Part shown: positions 57,351 through 64,000 of the stretch, piece after piece | Numbering within the stretch: the first letter of the stretch is position 1 | Layout: each line of letters starts with the position of its first letter | Origin: Falciphora oryzae | Lineage: Eukaryota; Ascomycota; Sordariomycetes; Magnaporthales; Magnaporthaceae | Direction of reading: 5' to 3' | Assembly (NCBI GenBank): GCA_000733355.1 | Contig: JNVV01000006.1 | Location: 999,803 to 1,063,802 of the forward strand | Length of the DNA stretch: 64,000 nt | Position numbers and translations under genes: made by a program | Notes under the pieces: generated by a model | What the model saw: only the letters and a program-made list of their open reading frames with translations | The model's database searches: none | What the model was told of the DNA's origin: nothing

Positions 57351-60300
57351 CTAGGCGACCGGGGAACCCAGGCACATGTTGATAAAGCCTAGATCGGGCC
57401 TCGGCTTGCGAGCGTAGCCCCGGAGGACGCGCCAGCAGGATCCGACCTGGCGGCCCTCCTCCACGATGGCGTGCACACCGTCGAGGCTCTTGCCCGCCTG
57501 CCTCATCGCCTCGCCGGCCGTGACCGTGTCCGACAGGCGGAGCTCGCCCGACACGGCCTCCATCTCGGCCCTGAGTAGCCAGCGCTCCCACGACCAGCCT
57601 GCCGCGAACCCGGTGACGGCGGCGATGTTGTCGGCTGAGCCCGTCACCATGGCCTCGAGCTCGACGGTGGGGATGGGGAGGCCGGACGAGTCGCGCGCGA
57701 CGGGCGCCTGCGTCGCCGACGTGGGCTTGGGGCCCATGGGCAGGCACGTCCAGGCCCTCCGGGCGTCCTCGAAGCCCGCGCGGGCCAGGCGGCCGAGGAA
57801 CATGCGGGACGGGTTCGGGTCGTAGCCCAGCGTCTTGAGCGCGAACCCAAACTCGACCGCCTTGGCGTTGCCCAGCGGCCCCGCGTTGACCACGTCCGAG
57901 TCCATGATGGAGAACTCGAGGAAGCCGCCGGGCTTGAGCACGCGCATACACTCGCGCAGGCACGACTCCCACTCGTCCTCGCCGTTCTCGCCTACAAACT
58001 TGAGCACCGAGTGCATCTCGCGCGCCGAGATCAGGTCGAACTGATCGTCGGCGAACGGCAGGCAGGTAAGCCTCTGGACGGCCACCTGGCGGTGGTTGGG
58101 CGGGCCCCGCACGTTGCAGTTGGACAGCTGCCGGATCGCCTTTGTCGTGACCGTGTACACCTTGGTGTTGGGGTACTGCAGCGCCGCGTGCCATGCCCAG
58201 TCGCACGTCGTCTGGCCGCCCAGATCCAGGATCCTCGTGCGGCCCTCGGGCGAGTTTGTCATGCGGGACATGCGTGCCAGGCGTTTGTGCACCGGCGCGC
58301 CGACCAGGCGGCCGCCGTTGAGCATCTTGGTCGCGGCGACGTGCCACGCAGCGGCACTCGCCTGCGCCAGAGCCTCGCTTTCCTTGTCGGCCCTGAGCTT
58401 CTCCGGGTCATCCGTCACCACGTCGTCGCCTCGAACCACATTGGTGCTCATCCGCTTCTTGGCTGAAAGGGGCACCACCGACAGCTGGTACTTTCCGAGG
58501 AGCTGGTTCCGGTGAGCCTCCCGTAACGAAACGCGCTGGGCTTGGAGAGCCTCGAACCGCGGCAGGCGGCTAACGAATGCATCCTTGTGCTGGGCGCGCA
58601 CCGTGTAGTCTGTAAAGGCCCTGTAGTACGCCGACTCCTGTCGCACAAGCTTGGATGGCAGCTTGAGGGGTAGAATTGGCGGCTTCACGACCTCGGAGAA
58701 GCGGACCGACTTTTTGGTTTGTGCAGTTGGGGCCTCCGCCTCGGAACCGCGGCTTTCAGAGGACGCGAGCTCGGCCCCGACCTCGGGCTCCTTGGCAGGA
58801 ACCATCGGCCTCTCCTCCTCCCCCTCATCTTCCGTCGCAGATTCCAAACCCGGCTCCTCGTCATCCTCGTCATCGACTTCGGGGATACAATCAACGCCCT
58901 TCAGGTATGCCCTCTGAGCCAAGAGCCAACGCTCCGTGCGGTCGACATGGGAGCCTTCGTACTCCCGTTGCTTAGCGGCGTACAATTGCTCATTTCTCAC
59001 AACGATTTCAGCTGGGACAACCTCGTCCACAGGCGAGGATGGCTCCTCGTTGACGGTTGTCAGGGAGTCCGAGGACTGAGCATCGGGGATCCGCACAGCG
59101 GTCACCGGGGTCTGCTGCACTGGGACGGCGGTGGGGAGATCGTCCTGTGCGGTCTGCTTGAGGGGCATCTCGACGACCTGCTCGACAGGAGACGAGGAGA
59201 AATCGCCGGCCGGCATGTGAAGGGCGCGGACCGCGGGGGTGGGCATCAGAGGGGCAGTCTCTGTGTTCCAGGGAGCCTTGTAGAACTGCTCGGCGGTCGT
59301 CGAGGTCGGAGGGGCGGGCTCATCAGCGGCGGGCGGCGAGGGCCAGTGCCAAGTAGTCCTGCTGCGCGGAGAGAGACCGGAGAAAAATCCGCCTGGCGAG
59401 GGGATTTCCAGCCTGGTAAGACCGGCTAGGGAACCTACGGCCGGTGACTGCGGCACCGGAGCGCGAGCAACGTTGGTGAAGAGACGCGATGGCTGCTGGC
59501 GCATCTCGGGCATTTGGTGAGGCACCTCGATGACCTGCTCGGTACGCTCGAGCTCGTCGGCCTCGGAACCAGAGCTCGAGAGGGAGGCGAGGGTAGCCAG
59601 GGCCCCAGGCTGCAGACGGACGCCAGGCCAGTTGCCGTCGCTCTCGTCCTGTCCGCCAATGATGGGGGTGGGGGGAGCGGACATCTGTGCCAACTGGTCC
59701 GACGTCATGCTACCGTCGAGCGAGGGCGGCGCGGAAATAGTTGGGATGTCCAGAGACTGCTGCGCCTTCATGTAGGACATGACCGCGGGGGACATCTGAA
59801 CAATCGAGGTGGGCGTCGGCACGACCGGCGAGGTGAGCTTGTTCTTCATTTTGAGCCGGTCCGACCTAGCAGACCAGCTCTCGGGCTCAGCTGCCGGTGC
59901 CGCGCGCGCCCCGGGGATGACCAAGCGGGGGAGGGGCTTGCGCGGCACGTCAGCCGGCGGCCGGGCGCCTGACTTGCGACGTGAGCTGTTGTGGCGGACG
60001 AGGCTCCCTTTCCTCAGCATCTCCTGGCGGGGGACGTCCTCGTCTGACACATCGTAAAGGTCGTCGAACTCGGTGACGTCAGTCATGGCGCTCTGACGCC
60101 TGTTCCAGGCATCGGAGGGGTTGGAAGAGGTCGACTCGGAAAAGCTCTCGTCAGCGGACGCCGAGGACGGCGACGAGGGCAGATCGGGGGCCGGCATAAA
60201 GTTGAAGCCCCGCGGCGTAGGGAAATGGTCCTCAACAGGCCCCAACCAAGCTTGGATCTTCACGTTTGAGCCCAGGCTGCTGGCGGCAGCGTGATACTCG

Positions 60301-60437
60301 GTCCTCCGCCGGTGCTGTGCGGTGGGAGAATCCTCGTTATCCTCCTCCATTATAGTATTAAGGGGCCGTCCGCCCTTTCGACCCTGCGAAGGCGACGGAG
60401 GCTGATATGTGCCGGAGGTCAGCTGAAGGCTGGCCAT
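57351..60437 (-). CDS. SAM-dependent methyltransferase with long disordered N-terminus
   Basis: Single exon, 1028 residues. The first 620 residues are Ser/Pro/Glu-rich, with acidic clusters (EVDDEDDEEPGLESATEDEGEEE) and no fold visible. A basic/helical stretch follows, then a class I methyltransferase domain at about 730-1000: motif I TRILDLGGQTTCDWAWHAAL (Gly-poor GxG variant DLGGQT), LTCLPFADDQFDLISAREMH as motifs III/IV, and LRECMRVLKPGGFLEFSIMD as motif V/VI, the commonest signature of Methyltransf_11/25 proteins. Similar proteins occur across filamentous ascomycetes without known substrate; I cannot name the target. It ends RPDLGFINMCLGSPVA. Confidence 0.88.
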   Translation of the reverse strand: MASLQLTSGTYQPPSPSQGRKGGRPLNTIMEEDNEDSPTAQHRRRTEYHAAASSLGSNVKIQAWLGPVEDHFPTPRGFNFMPAPDLPSSPSSASADESFSESTSSNPSDAWNRRQSAMTDVTEFDDLYDVSDEDVPRQEMLRKGSLVRHNSSRRKSGARPPADVPRKPLPRLVIPGARAAPAAEPESWSARSDRLKMKNKLTSPVVPTPTSIVQMSPAVMSYMKAQQSLDIPTISAPPSLDGSMTSDQLAQMSAPPTPIIGGQDESDGNWPGVRLQPGALATLASLSSSGSEADELERTEQVIEVPHQMPEMRQQPSRLFTNVARAPVPQSPAVGSLAGLTRLEIPSPGGFFSGLSPRSRTTWHWPSPPAADEPAPPTSTTAEQFYKAPWNTETAPLMPTPAVRALHMPAGDFSSSPVEQVVEMPLKQTAQDDLPTAVPVQQTPVTAVRIPDAQSSDSLTTVNEEPSSPVDEVVPAEIVVRNEQLYAAKQREYEGSHVDRTERWLLAQRAYLKGVDCIPEVDDEDDEEPGLESATEDEGEEERPMVPAKEPEVGAELASSESRGSEAEAPTAQTKKSVRFSEVVKPPILPLKLPSKLVRQESAYYRAFTDYTVRAQHKDAFVSRLPRFEALQAQRVSLREAHRNQLLGKYQLSVVPLSAKKRMSTNVVRGDDVVTDDPEKLRADKESEALAQASAAAWHVAATKMLNGGRLVGAPVHKRLARMSRMTNSPEGRTRILDLGGQTTCDWAWHAALQYPNTKVYTVTTKAIRQLSNCNVRGPPNHRQVAVQRLTCLPFADDQFDLISAREMHSVLKFVGENGEDEWESCLRECMRVLKPGGFLEFSIMDSDVVNAGPLGNAKAVEFGFALKTLGYDPNPSRMFLGRLARAGFEDARRAWTCLPMGPKPTSATQAPVARDSSGLPIPTVELEAMVTGSADNIAAVTGFAAGWSWERWLLRAEMEAVSGELRLSDTVTAGEAMRQAGKSLDGVHAIVEEGRQVGSCWRVLRGYARKPRPDLGFINMCLGSPVA

Positions 60438-62658
60438 TTTCGCTCTGCTTGCAACGGTGAGATGGTTGTTTATTGGAGCGACGGCATGCTAGAGCGCAAA
60501 ATAGAAAAGACCGGCCAGCGGAATGCAACGCTCAGCGTTGGTGTGAAGACAACGTAAGGGTGGAGCAAAGGAAGGAACGACGGGACGACACTTCGCTCTA
60601 CGAAGCAGTCTATTCTTGTAAAGGCGCAGGAGGCGTGGAGAAGAGAATGGAGAGGAAGGGAGGGGGATAAGCAGTCAGCTCTGCTGGCTGGGGGACCAAT
60701 ATAGTCTTTAAGGATGCGAGGGGGTGTGGGCACGACGGCCGGCTAGGCAGTCGGGAGGTGTCTATCAAGACGGATGCGTGGATCGAAAGAGCGAGAGGGC
60801 GGCTATCGAGCGTCACACACACCCTCTGGCCAGGTCCCAAGCCACTGGCAAGGGGGTGTAGTGGTGGTGTGAGCATGTGCGGCCATAACCAGCACCACAG
60901 CTCCGAAGACTCTCGTCATGCGCAATGCCCAGAATGCCCATGTCCGCCACCAACAAAAAAACGCTCTTGGGCGCTGGTTTGGCGCCCTCGGTTGCCACTC
61001 GGCTGCGATGCAGGTCTGGCGGCCAGAGGACATCGGTCCCGGAGCGGGAAACGAGGATTGCATTGCGCGAGACCGCAAAGAGTGGGACTGTCGTGCGTCG
61101 CAGTGCGTCCAAAGACAGGTGGGAGATATTGGACGCTGCCCAATCACGGCGGCAGGAGCGTGTGCAATTTTAGAAGCTCCAAGGAAATGGCTGGAGGAAG
61201 GCGCCAACCGCCAACCAGACCCCACGATCACAGCAAGTCGGCGACTTGTCCGGTTTTGGCAGGTCCAAGTGGGGCAGCTCAGTGGTGTCCTAGCCAACCA
61301 TAGCCCTACGCACCAGCCCGGCGCTTAGATCTGGAATGGAAGCGCCAGAGAGTCCTCGGCGACTCGCGAGACATCGCGCCTGGAAGAAAAATATTAGCGG
61401 GCAATCGCAAGTTCGAGATGGGCAGATGATGGCGAGGTGACCCACGTGCATTGGTGGGTGGGCTCCGTAGAAGCCCGCCTTTGATTTTCGTGTTGCTCAA
61501 GTGTACTAGTAAAGCACTTACATTCAAGCTAGCTCGCTCCCAGGCTGTCAATCTTTTGCCTGTTCGCTGCCCAGCCAGCCAGCGCCATCTTTACACCGCA
61601 ACGCAGCATCGAGTTGGCCCATAAGTGACGAGGCGCCCGATAAAACACTCGAGTTCCACTCCATGCAAACAGACGGACGGCGGCAGTGATTGGCGGACCG
61701 CGCATTTCCCTTTTGGGAGATTGTGGGCGGCCTGAAGAGGTCGTGGTCCGCGTGGGCATAATGCAGACCTGGAGGCCGACGGTGTGATATTGGGAGCCAT
61801 CGCACATTAGACCCGTGTGCCCTCTCGGGCTAGGCGCTGAGCTGACCAAGCGGCACAGCGCTTAGCTTGCTATGCAGTTGTGCAGCACCAAGAACCCGCG
61901 CCCCACAAAGGCAGGAGGCCCAGAGGGTGGTGGTTTGGGCCTAGACAAATGGCAATCGGCTATAATTCCCAGCCGGAAACATCTCCCAGGTTCTGTGCCT
62001 AGTTCATCACCGGCTTTACCCACTAGGTTAGGTAAGTGTTGAATAGGGCAGGTTGCATGATGCCCGACGACGGACAAAACAGTCACGAAACATCGAGGCC
62101 AGTTGTTTTGGTCCTATCAAGATCTTGCGCCCAGCAGCATTTTGGTCGAGTCGCAAGATGAACAAAGATTCATTTAATTTCTCGCTTTGGTTGGATGAAC
62201 TAGAGCTGGACATCTGCCGTGGTCTGGGCAGCGGGCCGCTGTGGCTGTGGCCCTACGGGCGGCCAAATGCACATTGACTCAATGAATACATTGATTCGAC
62301 GTAGCCGGATCGTTGGCCGCTCCATGGAACAATCTTCCTCCCTAGAACCGCCTACTCTTTCCTTTTCTCATGGTGATTCACGAGAATATCGTATACGAGG
62401 ATTTGTGGGTGCGATTACAAACTTTGAATTGATTTATCTGCGTTTGGTGTGGTGCCAGGTTGGTCCACATACGTGGTGATACAGCGTGTAAGTCTCAAAA
62501 AGGAAACCGAAAGAATGCGTCCAAACTGCAAACTCCTATACATGCAAGTTTCCCCCAAAATGAATACCAGAACCTCGAGAACATAATCTTATCCCCTCAT
62601 CGTACAGACTGCGAGTCCCCGAAAATCCATCACCCTTAGGCACATTAGGCGAGTGCCC
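60438..62658. other. Intergenic region, 2.2 kb
   Basis: Promoter of the methyltransferase gene and 3' region of the heat-shock gene. A 181-codon plus frame (60758-61303) is Cys/Arg/Pro-rich and unsupported. CACGTG occurs near 61443. Confidence 0.5.
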
Positions 62659-63306
62659 TTAGGCAATGTCGATGCGGCGGTTGGAGCGCTTCTCCTGCTT
62701 GGGGACAGTCACCTGGAGGATCCCGTTGTTGAGCGAGGCCTTGACGGCTTCCTCGTCGACCGGAACAGGGAAGGAGAAGGTGCGGTGGAATTCGCCGACC
62801 GAACGCTCCTGGAACCAGTATTTGTGCTTGGGCGCCTGCTGCTTCTGGCCGGCAGCGGCGGCTTGCTGGACCTCGCCGCGCTCCTTGGCCGCCTCGGTCT
62901 CCTCGTCCGTCACTGTGGCACGGTGCGACTCGCTCGAGGGCGAGTCAGGTCTCTTCTCGCCGCCCTCAGTGATAGCTGCCGCCGAGTCGCCGCCGCCCTC
63001 GACCAGGCCCGCGGGCGGGTTGCCCTCGGTGCGCTGGCGCACGACGCGGCCGTGGATGACAATGGTCTGGGGCTCGGTGAACTCGATGGAGATGTCCTTG
63101 CGCTCGGCGCCGGGGATCTCGCCGTGGAGCTCATACGCCTCCTTGGTCTCGATGACGTCGAACTTGGGGTTGAAGGAGGCGCGGATGACCGACGACTGGC
63201 CGCCGCGCTTGTGGCTTTGGTGGTTGTCAAAGGCGTCGATGAAGCGGAAGAACGGAGCAAAGCTCACGTCGTCGTTGTTGTAGAGGTTCCTCGCGAACAG
63301 AGACAT
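62659..63306 (-). CDS. hsp30: Small heat-shock protein, Hsp30 type
   Basis: ATP-independent chaperone that holds unfolded proteins during heat stress. Single exon, 215 residues, start at MSLFARNLYNNDDVSFAPFF. The alpha-crystallin domain starts at about residue 45 (NPKFDVIETKEAYELHGEIP, KDISIEFTEPQTIVIHGRV). It is split by a charged, low-complexity insert of about 60 residues (SSESHRATVTDEETEAAKER) and resumes with YWFQERSVGEFHRTFSFPVP, DEEAVKASLNNGILQVTVPK and a short basic tail. This split layout is typical of fungal Hsp30. The open frame extends 44 codons upstream to 63438, but the classical start and leader sequence favour 63306. Heat-shock-element-like sites and a TATA box lie upstream. 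Confidence 0.95.
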   Translation of the reverse strand: MSLFARNLYNNDDVSFAPFFRFIDAFDNHQSHKRGGQSSVIRASFNPKFDVIETKEAYELHGEIPGAERKDISIEFTEPQTIVIHGRVVRQRTEGNPPAGLVEGGGDSAAAITEGGEKRPDSPSSESHRATVTDEETEAAKERGEVQQAAAAGQKQQAPKHKYWFQERSVGEFHRTFSFPVPVDEEAVKASLNNGILQVTVPKQEKRSNRRIDIA

Positions 63307-63525
63307 GTTGTTGGCGTTGTTTGACCTGACGCTGAAGGGTCTGGAGGGTGTGATGTTGGTCTTGCGGGTTGCTGGTCGCAGGCAGCGGGAAGCTCGGGGA
63401 GTGATGAGTTTGTATGTTTGTGCTTTGCAGGAGTGCATGCAGAAGATTCAGATTGATTTTGCTGTTGTGCTTGTTGCTGTCGATGGAGAGAAAGATTCGA
63501 TTTCTTCTCGGGAGTCGACGAGCAG

Positions 63526-63532
63526 ATTTATA
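63526..63532 (-). promoter_or_regulatory. TATA box of hsp30
   Basis: TATAAAT on the minus strand, 220 bp before the start codon, implying a leader of about 190 nt, as is common for hsp30 genes. Confidence 0.5.
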
Positions 63533-63550
63533 CACAGGTAGTCCTGTGCT

Positions 63551-63692
63551 GAAGTCATTTCGAGCCTTCTCGAAATTGCGTCCATTACGTAGACCGAAGT
63601 GAGACAGTGTGCGAAAATCACCAGAGTAGATGCGTCTCGAAACTGCATGCGGCTTCTGGATTGTGGCAATCTGCTATGGATTGTTTCGAGAA
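63551..63692. promoter_or_regulatory. Heat-shock-element-like cluster upstream of hsp30
   Basis: TTCTCGAA at 63567-63574 and TTCGAGAA at 63685-63692 are TTCnnGAA units. Nearby GAA (63551) and TTC (63559) extend the first, with wider spacing than the ideal five-base rhythm. HSF1-type factors bind such arrays; the position upstream of a small heat-shock gene supports the call. Confidence 0.5.
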
Positions 63693-64000
63693 GTGTCTTT
63701 GTGGCTCGTGATTGTTCTTCTGCCCAAATTGATGCTATTCGGAAGACGCTAGAACTTGCCAGGGGCTTCGATTGGATTCCAAAGCGTGAGACCCGCTCGC
63801 GCCCCTTACCAATAATCCAGCCTACCAGCGATCAGCAAGCCGTGCTAGGCATGCATGCTCATGTGACATGCTTGACAAAACACCTGTTTTCCTGAACTGG
63901 AATGCATGTTAAAACATCCAATAAGTAATTGGTGCCGAGGTGTCGAGAAGAAGCTTGACGTGAAAGTTGGAAACGGGTGTTCCGCATGCTTCGCTACAGT
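63693..64000. other. Right edge, upstream of hsp30, no gene seen
   Basis: About 300 bases with no supported gene. A GCATGCATGCTCATGTGACATG stretch near 63850 is made of alternating CATG units. Confidence 0.5.

Noticed and set aside
60758..61303. 181-codon plus-strand frame
   Set aside because: Cys/Pro/Arg-rich without a signal peptide or domain; minus strand equally open.

Overview
This is nuclear DNA of a filamentous ascomycete, most likely a Sordariomycete. The genes are GC-rich. Their introns are mostly 45-120 bp, with GT(A/G)AGT-type donors and CAG/TAG acceptors. Intergenic regions are long and full of poly-A/T, poly-G/C and pyrimidine tracts. Several genes are typical of filamentous fungi (DUF3824 protein, Npr3, hsp30, a C2H2/zinc-cluster-like regulator). 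I cannot name the species; a Magnaporthales-like genome is only a guess. The window has two assembly gaps (19975-20258 and 52442-52491).

Left third (1-17 kb): a decayed coiled-coil fragment at the edge; a five-exon conserved-looking gene of unknown function (minus, 688-2214); a PHO84-related MFS transporter with seven exons (plus, 4983-7458); two spliceosome genes transcribed away from each other, prp31 (minus) and clf1 (plus), sharing a 548-bp promoter; and a DUF3824-type low-complexity protein (minus, 14675-16954).

Middle (17-43 kb): a probable pseudogene on the minus strand (18374-19353); a secreted, probably GPI-anchored protein split by a gap (19571-20452); a LARP1-like La-motif RNA-binding protein (22379-25520); a four-exon Sft2 Golgi/endosome membrane protein (29756-31211); a bHLH transcription factor with a very long loop (36483-38090); and the TORC1 regulator Npr3 (39128-42009).

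Right third (43-64 kb): ethanolamine/choline kinase (43557-44990), converging on a 1348-residue multi-zinc-finger protein (46611-50834); a gene desert of about 6.5 kb; a SAM-dependent methyltransferase with a long disordered N-terminus (57351-60437); and a small heat-shock protein of the Hsp30 type with heat-shock-element-like sites upstream (62659-63306).

I see no metabolic cluster, CRISPR array, intact transposon, rRNA or convincing tRNA. The genes are mostly independent housekeeping and regulatory functions: splicing, translation control, Golgi traffic, nutrient signalling, phospholipid synthesis and stress. The items most worth checking are a GT...AT intron in the transporter whose exon frames otherwise agree, its altered signature residues, the pseudogene, a 25-bp inverted repeat near 28 kb, the DM15-like last exon of the LARP gene, and a TAGGTAGG motif scattered through the non-coding DNA.
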